Shown in pieces: positions 37,732 to 47,479 of a DNA stretch of 64,000 nt. Both the position numbers and the translations under genes were made by a program. A model generated the notes under the pieces. That model searched no databases. It saw nothing but the letters and a program-made list of their open reading frames with translations, and had not been told where the DNA came from. The stretch comes from Rathayibacter tritici. GTDB lineage: Bacteria > Actinomycetota > Actinomycetes > Actinomycetales > Microbacteriaceae. The stretch covers positions 114,763 to 178,762 of the forward strand of contig NZ_PSWS01000048.1 of NCBI RefSeq assembly GCF_002932875.1, read 5' to 3'. Positions within the stretch are counted from its first letter, which is position 1, and each line of letters begins with the position of its first letter.

Positions 37732-39039
37732 TCAGAGCCGCCCGGCGGCCTTCAGCGCGAGGTAGCGGTCGGCGAGCGCCGGCGGCAGTGCGGACGGGCT
37801 GCCGAGCACCACGTCCCCGCCGAGGCGGCGGACGGCCGCGGAGAGTCGCTCCACGTCGGCGAGTGCGCGCTCTGCGGCGGCAGCGGAGTAGATCGCGGCC
37901 CGGTCACCGCGGTCGGCCGCCATCCGTTGCAGCTCAGGATCGAGCGCGCAGGCGACCACGACGGTGTGCACTCGGGTGAGCTGCGGGAGCACCGCGAGCA
38001 GTCCCTCCGCCGAGCCGACCGAGTCGAGTGCGGTGAGCAGCACCACCAGGGAGCGCTGGGAGGCGAGGGTGCGCACCTGCGCGGGGACGGCCGCCCAGTC
38101 GGTCTCGATCAGCCGGGGCTGCACGGGGACGAGGGCGTCGACCACGCGGGTCAGCACCTCCGATCCGGTGGCGCCGTGGACGCGAGCGCGGCGGGCGCGG
38201 TCGAACGCCAGCACGTCGACCCGGTCGCCGGCGGAGGCGGCCAGGGCGGCCAGCAGGAGCGAGGCCTCGATCGCCGTGTCCAGGCGCGGCTCGTCCTCGA
38301 TCCGGGCGGCGGAGGTGCGGCCCGTGTCGAGCACGACGATCACGCGCCGGTCGCGCTCGGGGCGCCAGGTCCGGACGACCGGCTCCCGGCGACGCGCGGT
38401 CGCCCGCCAGTCGAGCGAGCGGACGTCGTCGCCACGGACGTACTCGCGCAGGCTGTCGAACTCCGTCCCCTGCCCGCGGATCATGACGCTGGTGCGTCCC
38501 TCCAGCTCCCGCAGCCGCGCGAGACGCGACGGCAGGTGGCGACGGGAGCGGAAGGCGGGGAGCACCCGGACGACCGCCGGCGCGGCCCGCGTGGCCTGGC
38601 GCCCGGCCAGGCCGAGCGGCCCGAGGGAGCGGATCGTCACGTGGACCGCCCGGCGCTCGCCGCGGCGGCGCGGCTCGAGCACGGTGACGACTGCGCGGCG
38701 CTCGCCCGGAGGCAGACGCACGGGCGACCGGGTCTCGAGCGCACCGGCCGAGGGCTCCCAGGCGTCGCGAAGGACTCCCGTGACCCTTCTGGGCCCGGTG
38801 TTCGTGACCAGGAGGGTCGCCTCGGCCCGCTCGCCGAGCCGCACTCGGTCCGGCGCCCGCCGCTCAAGTGCGACGGCGCGCGGCGAGCCGGCGACCGCGA
38901 CGTCGACTCCGACCAGGACCGCCCAGACCAGGAGCCAGAGCCCGAGCACAGCGAAGGCGACCTCGGCGCGGCCGCCGAGCAAGACGACCGGCACGAGGCC
39001 GACGAGGAGGACGAGGACACTGCGTCCGGTGAGGTGCAC
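37732..39039 (-). CDS. DUF58-domain protein
   Basis: 435 residues from a GTG at 39039. Two transmembrane helices at the N-terminus (VLVLLVGLVPVVLLGG and VAFAVLGLWLLVWAVLVG), a beta-rich extracellular part, then the DUF58 signature with FDSLREYVRGDDVRSLDWRATARR around residues 195-215, and a von Willebrand A-like domain with VLDTGRTS. DUF58 proteins pair with MoxR ATPases as probable chaperone or assembly systems. The gene follows moxR by 4 bases. Confidence 0.92.
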   Translation of the reverse strand: MHLTGRSVLVLLVGLVPVVLLGGRAEVAFAVLGLWLLVWAVLVGVDVAVAGSPRAVALERRAPDRVRLGERAEATLLVTNTGPRRVTGVLRDAWEPSAGALETRSPVRLPPGERRAVVTVLEPRRRGERRAVHVTIRSLGPLGLAGRQATRAAPAVVRVLPAFRSRRHLPSRLARLRELEGRTSVMIRGQGTEFDSLREYVRGDDVRSLDWRATARRREPVVRTWRPERDRRVIVVLDTGRTSAARIEDEPRLDTAIEASLLLAALAASAGDRVDVLAFDRARRARVHGATGSEVLTRVVDALVPVQPRLIETDWAAVPAQVRTLASQRSLVVLLTALDSVGSAEGLLAVLPQLTRVHTVVVACALDPELQRMAADRGDRAAIYSAAAAERALADVERLSAAVRRLGGDVVLGSPSALPPALADRYLALKAAGRL

Positions 39040-39043
39040 GGGC

Positions 39044-40039
39044 TCAGACCGGGACGCGGACCTGCTGCAGGATCCCGCCCAGGACCGCCTCGGTGCGCAC
39101 GCCCTCGAGCTCCGCCTCCGGCTCCAGCTGAATGCGGTGGCGCAGCACCGGCAGGACCATCGCCTGCACGTGGTCGGGGGTGATCGAGCCGTAACCGTTC
39201 AGCCAGGCCCAGGCGCGAGACGCGGCCAGCAGCGCTGTCGAGCCGCGGGGGCTGGTGCCGAGCTTGACGCTCGGGCTTTCGCGGGTGGCTCGGGCGAGGT
39301 CGACGATGTAGCCGAGGACGTCGGGGCCGGCGCCGACTCGGCGGGCCGAGGCCTGCGCGGCGCGGAGCCGGGCGGCGTCGAGTACGGGGCGCACGCCTGC
39401 TGCACCGAGGTCGCGCGGATCGAATCCGGCGGCGTGGCGCGAGAGGACCTCCACCTCGACGTCGCGCGGCGGGATGTCCAGCACGAGTTTCAGGAGGAAC
39501 CGGTCGAGCTGGGCCTCCGGGAGCACGTAGGTGCCCTCGTACTCCACCGGGTTCTGCGTCGCGGCGACGAGGAAGGGATCCGGCAGCGCGAGCGTGCGCC
39601 CGTCGACGCTGACCTGGCGCTCCTCCATCGCCTCCAGGAGCGCGGCCTGGGTCTTCGGCGGGGTGCGGTTGATCTCGTCCGCCAGCAGGAGATTGGTGAA
39701 GACCGGGCCCTCGCGGAAGGCGAAGTCGGACGTCGATGCGTCGTAGACCAGCGAGCCCGTGATGTCGCCGGGCATCAGGTCAGGGGTGAACTGCACGCGC
39801 CGGGTGTCGAGCCCGAGCGAGACGGACAGCGCGCGCACCAGGAGCGTCTTCGCGACTCCGGGGACGCCCTCCAGCAGCACGTGGCCGCCCGCGAGCAGAG
39901 CGATCAGCAGCCCGGACACAGCGCCGTCCTGGCCGACGACCGCGCGGCCGACCTCGGAGCGGACACGGTCGAGTTCGGCGCGCAGATCGTCGTCGGAGAC
40001 CGGCGCTCCGTGCCGGGCAGAGGGGGTGGTGTCGCTCAT
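39044..40039 (-). CDS. MoxR-family AAA+ ATPase
   Basis: 331 residues from the ATG at 40039. MoxR motifs: Walker A GVPGVAKT, the QFTPDLMPGDITG segment, FREGPVFTNLLLADEINRTPPKTQAALLEAM with the Walker B acids, and the sensor ATQNPVEYEGTYVLPEAQLDRF. Such ATPases remodel or insert cofactors into VWA-domain partners; here the partner is the DUF58 protein encoded next. It overlaps DUF4350 by 4 bases in a five-gene run. Confidence 0.93.
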   Translation of the reverse strand: MSDTTPSARHGAPVSDDDLRAELDRVRSEVGRAVVGQDGAVSGLLIALLAGGHVLLEGVPGVAKTLLVRALSVSLGLDTRRVQFTPDLMPGDITGSLVYDASTSDFAFREGPVFTNLLLADEINRTPPKTQAALLEAMEERQVSVDGRTLALPDPFLVAATQNPVEYEGTYVLPEAQLDRFLLKLVLDIPPRDVEVEVLSRHAAGFDPRDLGAAGVRPVLDAARLRAAQASARRVGAGPDVLGYIVDLARATRESPSVKLGTSPRGSTALLAASRAWAWLNGYGSITPDHVQAMVLPVLRHRIQLEPEAELEGVRTEAVLGGILQQVRVPV

Positions 40040-41235
40040 CGGGAGGGGCCTTCCGGTCGTCGGGCGGGAGTCGGGGAGAGGGCGGCGCGCAGCGCGCTCT
40101 CGAAGCGCAGGAGTTCGTCGGAGGCGGCGACGAGCGCGGTGTCGTCGCCGGGCACGTCGTCGATCAGGAGCCGGCGCAGCGCGGCCGGATCCCGGCCGAG
40201 GCGCTCGGCCGCGACCGCCACGATCTCGTCGACTCCGGTCGCTGGAGCCAGGCCCAGGAGCGCGGCCGTGCGCCGGAGGGTGGCGATGCGCAGGGCGTCG
40301 AGAGCGCGCGGGCGCAGCGCACCGCGAGCGTACAGCCGGGCCCGGCCCCGGGCGGTCTCGCTCGCGTGCACGATGACCGGCAGCGGCTCGACCGCGAGCG
40401 GGCCGAAACGGCGCCCGCGCCAGAGTGCGGAGGCGACGACGACGGCGACCAGGAGCAGGAGGGCCGGAGTCACCCAGCCCGGCGCGAGGTCGGCGGTCGA
40501 GGGGACGGCGCTCGCCGAATCCGCTGGCTGTGCGCGGTACCAGACCAGCCGGTCCTCGCGGCCGAGCAGGCCGAGCGCGAACGCGGCCCGGCCTTCCTGA
40601 GCGATGGTGCCATTGCGGAGCAGATCGGCGTCGCCGATCGCCGTGACCTGCGCACCCTGGGGGAACGTGCTGCTCACCACGAGAAATCCGTCGTCGCCCG
40701 AGGGAAAACAGCCCACGGCACCCCCCTCGAGGATCCGAAAGGCGTTCCCTCCGGAGGGGAGCGTGCCGGCGCGCTCGGCCGCGGGCAGCGTGCACTCGGC
40801 GCGGAGCGGGCCGTCGTCGGCGGGTGAGCCGGCGAAGCGGACGTCCGGCAGCAGCGCGTCGAGCGCGGCTCCGCCGGGGGCGACCAGTACCAGTGCAGCG
40901 GAGGCTCGGGCGAGCCGGCGGTACTGGGACTTGTCGAGGGCGACGTCCGGGTCGTCGACGAGCAGGGTCGCGCCGGGGGAAAGGGCGGCGAGGGCGGAGT
41001 CAAGGTCGTCGGCTCGCACGACGTCCACGCCCTGATCCCGCAGCACCTGCGCGAGCGCGCGGGCGCCGTCCGGAGTCGCGCTGTCGACGTCGAGGTCCGG
41101 GGCGGCCACGCGGGCGCCGGTGGCGACGGTGATCAGCAGAGTGCCGACCGCGACGATCACCAGCAGCAGCGCCCACACCCGCCCCCGCCGCAGCAGCGCA
41201 CCGAGAGTCGGGGTCGATACCGCGGCAACGCTCAC
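40036..41235 (-). CDS. DUF4350-domain membrane protein
   Basis: 399 residues from a GTG at 41235 that overlaps the previous stop by 4 bases. A helix near the start (VWALLLVIVAVGTLLITVATG) is followed by a DUF4350 domain of alternating strands (GARALAQVLRDQGVDVV, ATLLVDDPD, ALVLVAPGG) and, after STADLAPGW, a second helix (VTPALLLLVAVVVASALW) and a cytoplasmic tail. The domain resembles proteins placed between DUF4129 and MoxR in actinobacteria. Function unknown. Confidence 0.88.
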   Translation of the reverse strand: MSVAAVSTPTLGALLRRGRVWALLLVIVAVGTLLITVATGARVAAPDLDVDSATPDGARALAQVLRDQGVDVVRADDLDSALAALSPGATLLVDDPDVALDKSQYRRLARASAALVLVAPGGAALDALLPDVRFAGSPADDGPLRAECTLPAAERAGTLPSGGNAFRILEGGAVGCFPSGDDGFLVVSSTFPQGAQVTAIGDADLLRNGTIAQEGRAAFALGLLGREDRLVWYRAQPADSASAVPSTADLAPGWVTPALLLLVAVVVASALWRGRRFGPLAVEPLPVIVHASETARGRARLYARGALRPRALDALRIATLRRTAALLGLAPATGVDEIVAVAAERLGRDPAALRRLLIDDVPGDDTALVAASDELLRFESALRAALSPTPARRPEGPSR

Positions 41236-41876
41236 CGGGTCGCCCCGAGGGCGTCCAGGATCGGCGAGGCGGCGGCGAGCTCGCGGTCCAGAGCCGCGAC
41301 TCGCTCGTACTCGGCGGATCCGCACGGCTGCCCGAGGTAGCGGACGCGGTCGAAGTCGTCGGCCGCGCGGCGCAGCGCGGCGGTGGAGGAGGGGAACGCG
41401 GCCGAGGCCCGTGAGGACAGTCCGAGCGCAGTGGTGCCGGGCGAGACCCGCAGGACCGTCCGCTCGTCGAGCGAACGCACCAGAGCGCGGAAACGCTCGA
41501 CCAGCGCCTCATCCCAGTCCCCGCGAGCGGCGGCGGCCTCGGCGAGCGATCGGAGCGCCGCGGCCGAGCGGGTGTCGTCGTCGGCGAGCACCGCTCCGGT
41601 GACAGCGCTGCGGCGTGCGACGCGCGGGCGCCCGGCGATCAGCAGTGCCGCGACCACGAGCGCCACCAGCACCAGCACACCGATCACCGCGGCGACCGGC
41701 ACCGGCGGCCCGTCGCCCGGCAGGGTGAGCGAGGTGAACCAGTCGCGGATCGCCTGCACCACCCGATCGAAGAGAGTCGGCTCGGCCGCGCGGTAGCGCG
41801 GGTCGGCGAGCTCCTCGAGGAGGAGGCGGCGGGCCTCGTTCGCGTCGGGGTCGAGGGGAACCGCGGCCAGGGTCAC
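41232..41876 (-). CDS. DUF4129-domain membrane protein
   Basis: 214 residues from a GTG at 41876, overlapping genes on both sides by 4 bases. A short N-terminal part with ARRLLLEELADPRY leads to one transmembrane helix (VAAVIGVLVLVALVVAALLIAG); the C-terminal cytoplasmic DUF4129 domain has DWDEALVERFRALVRSLDER and TALGLSSRAS. It belongs to the MoxR/DUF58 operon; the domain is seen elsewhere at the ends of transglutaminase-like proteins. Role unknown. Confidence 0.88.
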   Translation of the reverse strand: MTLAAVPLDPDANEARRLLLEELADPRYRAAEPTLFDRVVQAIRDWFTSLTLPGDGPPVPVAAVIGVLVLVALVVAALLIAGRPRVARRSAVTGAVLADDDTRSAAALRSLAEAAAARGDWDEALVERFRALVRSLDERTVLRVSPGTTALGLSSRASAAFPSSTAALRRAADDFDRVRYLGQPCGSAEYERVAALDRELAAASPILDALGATR

Positions 41877-43150
41877 GGGCGTTCCGGCACGGGGAAGGGA
41901 TCGGGCGACGGGCGCCCTGCGGCGCGTTCCTCGACGTGGCGCAGCAGCACCAGGTCGAAGCCCTCCCGGCGCATCCGCCGGTCGAGGTAGACCAGGCCCG
42001 TCAGCGCCGACTGCAGCACCGTGCCGACAGCGCCGATCACCAGGCCCAGGGCGACGGAGGCGATGGAGACCACCAGCGAGGAGACGACCTGCGCCTCCGG
42101 GTCGGTCGGAGCGATCAGGGCACCGGCGATCGGGATGAGCAGGCTGAACGGGAGGGCCACGATCTGGCCCGCCGTCTGGATGATCGCCGTCATCAGCGCG
42201 AGCGAGCCGAATGTCCGCCAGAATCCCCCCGTCACCAGGCGCCAGGAGCGGGCGACCGCTCGGCGCAGCGGTCGCCGCTCCAGGACGATCAGAGTCGGCA
42301 CCAGGGCCAGCTTCGTCGAGAGCCAGACGCTGAGGGCGAGGGCCGTCAGGCCGGATCCGATGAGGACCAGGATCCCGCCGATGATCGCGCTCGAGGAGTC
42401 GTTCTGCGCCCCGATGAGGAAGAGCGGCACGGCCAGCGCCACGGCGAGGAGCACCAGGAGCAGGTAGCCGACACCCTGCAGGACGGTCCAGCCGATCAGC
42501 GCCCAGAAGCGGCCGCGGAGCCGGGCGAGCAGCTGCCGGAGAGTCGAGCGCTCGCCGAGGACCCCGCGCGAGACCTCCAGCACGACCACGCCCTGAACCA
42601 GGGCGCCGGTGGTGAGGGAGACGGCGAGGGGGATCAGCGCCGCGAGGATCACGACCGCCAGGGAGCCCGCGCCGACCGCGTCGCGGTCCGCCGCCTGTGC
42701 CTGCGCGATACGCCCGACGGCGAGCACGGCGATCAGGCCGTACACCGCCAGGGCGAGCACGGAGCCCAGGCCCTGCACCAGCAGGGCGACCCCGAGAGTG
42801 GTGCGGGGACTGCGGCGGAGGACCTGGAACGGGGCCCCGAGCAGGGTGCCGAAGCCGAGTGGGCGCAGCGGCACGAGGCCGGGCCTGGGCGGGGGAGTCC
42901 AGCCCGCAGCGGAGCGACCGGGGCCGCTCGTCTCCGAACCGGCTGCGGGAGACCAGGGGCCGGCGGCGGGGGTCGGCGACCACGGCCCGGCGACCGGCGG
43001 CGCGGGCGACCAGGACGCGGGGGCGGGCGCTGCCGGCGGTGCGGCGGGTGCTGTCGGCGGGTGCCGGGAACCGTCCTGCGCCGGGGCGGCCGCGTCATCC
43101 GGGCGCCCTGCGGGCGGAGGCCAAGGAGGTGCGTCGGTCATCCCTCCCAT
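41873..43150 (-). CDS. Polytopic membrane protein with proline-rich N-terminus
   Basis: 425 residues. ATGs at 43150 and 43141 are both possible; a GGGAGGG sequence touches the second, and neither has a well-spaced ribosome-binding site. The first 90 residues are Pro/Ala-rich. Six or more transmembrane helices follow, with LGFGTLLGAPFQVLRRSPRTT as the entry and PTLIVLERRPLRRAVARSWRLV between helices, typical of the membrane domain linked to glycerophosphodiester phosphodiesterases. It is first in the MoxR operon. Function unknown. Confidence 0.82.
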   Translation of the reverse strand: MGGMTDAPPWPPPAGRPDDAAAPAQDGSRHPPTAPAAPPAAPAPASWSPAPPVAGPWSPTPAAGPWSPAAGSETSGPGRSAAGWTPPPRPGLVPLRPLGFGTLLGAPFQVLRRSPRTTLGVALLVQGLGSVLALAVYGLIAVLAVGRIAQAQAADRDAVGAGSLAVVILAALIPLAVSLTTGALVQGVVVLEVSRGVLGERSTLRQLLARLRGRFWALIGWTVLQGVGYLLLVLLAVALAVPLFLIGAQNDSSSAIIGGILVLIGSGLTALALSVWLSTKLALVPTLIVLERRPLRRAVARSWRLVTGGFWRTFGSLALMTAIIQTAGQIVALPFSLLIPIAGALIAPTDPEAQVVSSLVVSIASVALGLVIGAVGTVLQSALTGLVYLDRRMRREGFDLVLLRHVEERAAGRPSPDPFPVPERP

Positions 43151-43225
43151 GCTGTCACAGGCGTGCGGCCGGGGACCTCCCCTCGCGGGCCTTTCCCGCT
43201 CCCGCCCGGAGCGAGGTGCGTCGGT

Positions 43226-43231
43226 TAGCCT
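43226..43231 (+). promoter_or_regulatory. Candidate -10 box (TAGCCT) for mtrAB-lpqB
   Basis: TAGCCT lies 59 bases before the mtrA start, which would give a 5' leader of roughly 50 bases. No convincing -35 sequence is visible. The same TAGNCT form precedes other genes here. Confidence 0.4.
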
Positions 43232-43290
43232 GGAGCGGTCACCGTGTGCGCCGTCGGCGGGCGCGACCCGAGACGAGGAAGAGCAGACCG

Positions 43291-43977
43291 ATGAGCGCGC
43301 GCATTCTGGTGGTCGACGACGACGCCGCCCTGGCCGAGATGATCGGCATCGTGCTCGGCGCGGACGGCTACGATGTCTCCTTCTGCGCCGACGGCTCCGG
43401 CGCGCTCGAGGCCTTCCGTCACAGCCGTCCCGACCTGGTGCTGCTCGACCTGATGCTCCCCGGCATCGACGGCATCGAGGTGTGCCGCGCGATCCGTGCC
43501 GAGTCCGGCGTCCCGGTCATCATGCTCACCGCCAAGTCCGACACCGCCGACGTGGTGCAGGGGCTCGAGTCCGGCGCCGACGACTACATGGTCAAGCCGT
43601 TCGACCCCAAAGAGCTCGTCGCGCGGATCAAGACGCGCCTGCGCCCGTCCACCGCCGCCGCCAACGCGGTGCTGCAGGTCGGCGACCTGAGCCTGGACGT
43701 CGCCGGGCACGAGGTGCGCCGCGGCGAGACTCGCATCGGCCTCACGCCGCTCGAGTTCGACCTGCTCCTCGCTCTCGCCTCGAAACCGCAGCAGGTCTTC
43801 ACCCGCGAGATGCTGCTCGAGCAGGTCTGGGGCTACCACTACAAGGCCGACACTCGGCTGGTGAACGTGCACGTGCAGCGTCTGCGGGCGAAGGTCGAGA
43901 AGGACCCGGACGATCCGCGCATCGTGATGACCGTGCGCGGAGTCGGCTACCGCGCCGGTGCCGTGCTGCCGAGCTGA
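43291..43977 (+). CDS. mtrA: MtrA response regulator
   Basis: 228 residues from the ATG at 43291. OmpR/PhoB-type regulator: receiver domain with acidic pocket Asp9-Asp10 and phosphorylation site Asp53 in LVLLDLMLP, then TAKSDTADVVQGLESGADDY with the switch Thr and the KPF lysine. The C-terminal winged helix carries PLEFDLLLALASKPQQVFTREMLLEQVWGY and VNVHVQRLRAKVE. MtrA controls cell-wall hydrolases, osmotic response and replication-linked genes in actinobacteria. Followed by mtrB and lpqB, its conserved partners. Confidence 0.96.
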   Translation: MSARILVVDDDAALAEMIGIVLGADGYDVSFCADGSGALEAFRHSRPDLVLLDLMLPGIDGIEVCRAIRAESGVPVIMLTAKSDTADVVQGLESGADDYMVKPFDPKELVARIKTRLRPSTAAANAVLQVGDLSLDVAGHEVRRGETRIGLTPLEFDLLLALASKPQQVFTREMLLEQVWGYHYKADTRLVNVHVQRLRAKVEKDPDDPRIVMTVRGVGYRAGAVLPS

Positions 43978-43979
43978 CC

Positions 43980-45638
43980 GTGCCTCGCTTCGCCGCTCCC
44001 CGCCTGCGCCGCTGGCCCCGTCGCGTGCTCGGGGTGTGGCGCACCTCGCTGCAGTTCCGGGCCGTCGCCATCACCGTGCTGCTCAGCGGCATCGCGATCG
44101 GCTCCACCGGCGTCTACCTCTCGTACAGCATCAGCGACAACCTGTTCCAGTCCCGGCTGACCCAGGTCACGGGCGACACCTCGCGTGCGACCCGCGCGGC
44201 ACAGGCCTACCTCGACGCTGCCACCGTCTCCACCCGGCAGGACATGGAGGAGGTGATGAGTTCGGTGCGTACCGCCGTCCGCGATGCGTCCTCCTCCGCG
44301 CTGATCGCCGTCGTGCGCTCGCCCGACCAGGAGGCGTCCTCGCTCGCACCGCAGGACATCTACAACCGCGAGCTGCAGAACGGCGTGATCAGCGACGAGC
44401 TGCGGGAACGGGTGCAGGCCGGCTCGGACGGTCAGTACTGGCAGTCGGTGACGCTCAGCGCCTCCGGTCAGCAGCGGCCGGGGATCCTGGTCGGCTCGAC
44501 CCTCCAGCTGCCCAGCTCTGCCGGCCGCTACGAGCTGTACATCGGCTACTCCCTCGCGGACGCGGAGCGCACCCTGCAGTTCGTGCAGCAGGTGCTCAAC
44601 GTGGCCGGGATCCTGCTCATCCTCCTGATCGGCGCGGTCAGTTGGGTGGTGGTGCGGATCGTCGTCGCACCGGTGCGCGTCGCGGCCGAGACGAGCCAGC
44701 GTCTCGCCGGCGGCGACTTCGACGTGCGGATCCCGGAGCGCGGCCAAGATGTGATCGCGACCCTCGCCCGCTCCTTCAACGGCATGGCCGACAGCCTCCA
44801 GGACCGGATCAGCGAGCTGGCGACGCTGAGCCAGGTGCAGCAGCGCTTCGTCTCGGACGTCTCGCACGAGTTGCGCACCCCGCTGACGACGATGAAGCTC
44901 GCGGGCGACGTCCTGTACGACCAGCGCGAGGGCTTCGCGCCGGTCGCCGAGCGCACCGTCGAGTTGCTGCACAGCCAGATCGGCCGCTTCGAGAGCCTGC
45001 TGGCCGACCTGCTCGAGATCTCCCGGCACGACGCGGGCTCGGCCGAGCTGGAGCTCGAGCCGGTCAACCTGGTGAAGCTCGCGGGCGAGGAGATCGACGC
45101 GATGCGCGGGATCGCCGAGGCCAACGGCTCCCAGCTCACCCTCTCCGCTCCCGGCGGCTACTTCGATGCCGACCTCGACCCGCGCCGCATCCGCCGGATC
45201 GTTCGCAACCTGCTCGGCAACGCGATCGAGCACGGCGACGGCCGCGAGATCGTCGTCACTGTGGACAGCAACGCCAGCGCCGTCGCCCTGGCCGTCCGCG
45301 ACTACGGCCACGGCATGAGCAGCGAGGAGGTGGTGCGCGTCTTCGACCGCTTCTGGCGTGCCGATCCGTCCCGCCGCCGCACCCTCGGCGGCACCGGGCT
45401 CGGCCTCTCGATCGCCCAGGAGGACACCGCTCTGCACCACGGCTGGCTCCAGGTCTGGTCGATGCCCGACCGCGGTGCCTGCTTCCGCCTCACCGTGCCC
45501 CGCCACCGCGGCGAGCGGATCGAGGCCTCCCCGCTCCCGCTGCCCCCGCTGGACGCGGGCGAACAGGCCTACAGCGGCCTGATCGTCCTCCCGCCGGTTC
45601 AGGAGCCGCCGGTCCCCGCGGCAGGTGTGCTCCCGTGA
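43980..45638 (+). CDS. mtrB: MtrB sensor histidine kinase
   Basis: 552 residues from a GTG at 43980, two bases after the mtrA stop. First transmembrane helix (VAITVLLSGIAIGSTGVYL), an extracytoplasmic loop of about 150 residues, a second helix (VLNVAGILLILLIGAVSWVVVRI), HAMP, then the dimerisation helix with phospho-acceptor His296 in SDVSHELRTPL, and the ATPase boxes NLLGNAIEHG, VRDYGHG and GTGLGLSIA. Senses envelope or osmotic state and phosphorylates MtrA. Overlaps lpqB by 4 bases. Confidence 0.95.
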   Translation: MPRFAAPRLRRWPRRVLGVWRTSLQFRAVAITVLLSGIAIGSTGVYLSYSISDNLFQSRLTQVTGDTSRATRAAQAYLDAATVSTRQDMEEVMSSVRTAVRDASSSALIAVVRSPDQEASSLAPQDIYNRELQNGVISDELRERVQAGSDGQYWQSVTLSASGQQRPGILVGSTLQLPSSAGRYELYIGYSLADAERTLQFVQQVLNVAGILLILLIGAVSWVVVRIVVAPVRVAAETSQRLAGGDFDVRIPERGQDVIATLARSFNGMADSLQDRISELATLSQVQQRFVSDVSHELRTPLTTMKLAGDVLYDQREGFAPVAERTVELLHSQIGRFESLLADLLEISRHDAGSAELELEPVNLVKLAGEEIDAMRGIAEANGSQLTLSAPGGYFDADLDPRRIRRIVRNLLGNAIEHGDGREIVVTVDSNASAVALAVRDYGHGMSSEEVVRVFDRFWRADPSRRRTLGGTGLGLSIAQEDTALHHGWLQVWSMPDRGACFRLTVPRHRGERIEASPLPLPPLDAGEQAYSGLIVLPPVQEPPVPAAGVLP

Positions 45639-47341
45639 AGCGCGGTGCTCTTCGCGCGGCCGCGGTCGCCGCCTTGCTCGCACTCGGGTTGACCGGCTGT
45701 ACGGGGATTCCGCGCGACGGCGACGTCGGGGTGGGACGGCCAGACGTGGCCCCGCAGGACCTGCAGTACGACTTCCTCCCGTCGGGACCCGCCGTCGGAG
45801 CGTCGCAGCGCGACATCCTCACCGGCTTCATCGACGCCGCGTCGAGCCCGCAGAACAACTACAAGATCGCGCGCGAGTTCCTCTCCACCGGAGCCGACTG
45901 GACCCCGGGCGAGCACGTGACGGTCGACGAGGGCCAACGCTCCGCCTCGCCGCAGTCGGCATCCACCCTCTCGCTGACCATCACCCCGGTCGCCGAGGTC
46001 GACGCGACCGGCGTGTACACCGACGTCGCCACCACCGCTGCCCTCAGCCTGGACTACGGCTTCGTGCAGGAGAACGGGCAGTGGCGTATCAGCGCGCCGC
46101 CGAGCGGTGTCGTCATCGACCGCACCACCTTCGAGCAGGTCTTCTCGACGCACGCCCTCTACTTCTTCGACCCGAGCTACCGCTACCTGGTGCCGGATCT
46201 GCGCTGGTTCGCTTCGCGCGCCGACAGCTCGACCAGTACCACGATCGTCACGGAGCTCCTGCGCGGGCCGACGCCCTGGTTGCGCGACTCCGCCGCCGTC
46301 GTCTCCGCGTTCCCGACGGGGACGACTCTCGCGGCCGAGACGGTGCCGGTCGAGTCGCAGCGCGCGGTGGTCGATCTGAACTCGGCCGCGCTCGAGGCCG
46401 ATCAGGCGCAGTGGAGGCTGATGGCGCTCCAGCTCAAGCGGAGTCTCGCGAAGGTCTCCAATGTCACCGCAGTCGCGCTCTCGGTCGAGCAGAATCCGAT
46501 CGAGGTGCCCGCTGAGGTCACCGGACTGCCGACCTCGCCCCGCGTCGACACCCGGCCGCTCGTCCTCACGGACGACGCGTTCGGCTTCCTCGGCTCCTCC
46601 GGACTCGTCGGCATCGGGGTCTCCGACCGGATCGAGGCCTTGCGGCCGCAGGCGGCGGTCCTGGGCGGGCAGCGCGGGGCCGACTCCGACGCGGCGGCCG
46701 CGGTGCTCACCTCCGCGGGCGTGAGCCTGATCGACTCGGGCGGGGGCGACGTCCTGCTCGATGCCCGCTCGGCTCTCCTCGCGCCGACACTCGATCCGCT
46801 CGGCTACGTCTGGTCGGTGCCGTCCGCTTCTCCGGGCCAGCTGGTGGCCTACTCCGCCGACGGCTCCCGATCGCTGCAGGTCGCGACCGCCTGGAGCGAG
46901 GTCGAGTCGCTCGCCTCGATCGCCGTGTCACGCGACGGCACCCGGATGCTCGCGCTGGCGCAGGACGGCCAGCAGGCGACGGTTCTCGTGGCCGGGATCA
47001 CTCGCTCCCGCGACGGCGATCCTGTCGCGGTCGGCGAGCCGGTGGTCCTGCGCTCCACGCTCGGGACCGCGGTCGCCGCCGCCTGGACGGACGAGCTGGA
47101 CGTCGTCTCGGTCGTCCGCGCTTCGACGGGGGAGGACGCCGTGACGATGAACCTGATCGGCGGAGGAGCGACCGCGCTCGGCACGACGACCGGCACCGTG
47201 CAGATCGCCGCAGGCAACACCGCGACTCAGATCCGCATCCTGGCGGAGGGCGGCGAGCTGCGGCAGCAGCGCGGCTCGGCCTGGCAGACGATCGCGACCG
47301 AGATCCGCCTGCTCGCCGGGCAGACCGGCATCGGGTCCTGA
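45635..47341 (+). CDS. lpqB: LpqB lipoprotein, MtrAB accessory
   Basis: 568 residues from a GTG at 45635. Signal peptide with lipobox L-T-G-C near residue 22, so lipid-anchored outside the membrane. A GerMN-like domain (VTELLRGPTPWLRDSAAVVSAFP) around residues 205-290 is followed by a beta-propeller-like LpqB domain. In mycobacteria LpqB binds the MtrB sensor loop and tunes signalling. Gene order mtrA-mtrB-lpqB is conserved. Confidence 0.95.
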   Translation: MKRGALRAAAVAALLALGLTGCTGIPRDGDVGVGRPDVAPQDLQYDFLPSGPAVGASQRDILTGFIDAASSPQNNYKIAREFLSTGADWTPGEHVTVDEGQRSASPQSASTLSLTITPVAEVDATGVYTDVATTAALSLDYGFVQENGQWRISAPPSGVVIDRTTFEQVFSTHALYFFDPSYRYLVPDLRWFASRADSSTSTTIVTELLRGPTPWLRDSAAVVSAFPTGTTLAAETVPVESQRAVVDLNSAALEADQAQWRLMALQLKRSLAKVSNVTAVALSVEQNPIEVPAEVTGLPTSPRVDTRPLVLTDDAFGFLGSSGLVGIGVSDRIEALRPQAAVLGGQRGADSDAAAAVLTSAGVSLIDSGGGDVLLDARSALLAPTLDPLGYVWSVPSASPGQLVAYSADGSRSLQVATAWSEVESLASIAVSRDGTRMLALAQDGQQATVLVAGITRSRDGDPVAVGEPVVLRSTLGTAVAAAWTDELDVVSVVRASTGEDAVTMNLIGGGATALGTTTGTVQIAAGNTATQIRILAEGGELRQQRGSAWQTIATEIRLLAGQTGIGS

Positions 47342-47479
47342 TCGGTCCGATGCCGGGTGGTCCGGGAATCGGCTGCTCCGGGTGCCGGGTGCTCCTCCAC
47401 AGGCGCCGACGGGCCCCCAATCGTCCCGATCAGGTCGTTTCGCCCCCGGGGCCGGCGAGGGAGCGGCGACTGTAGAGGC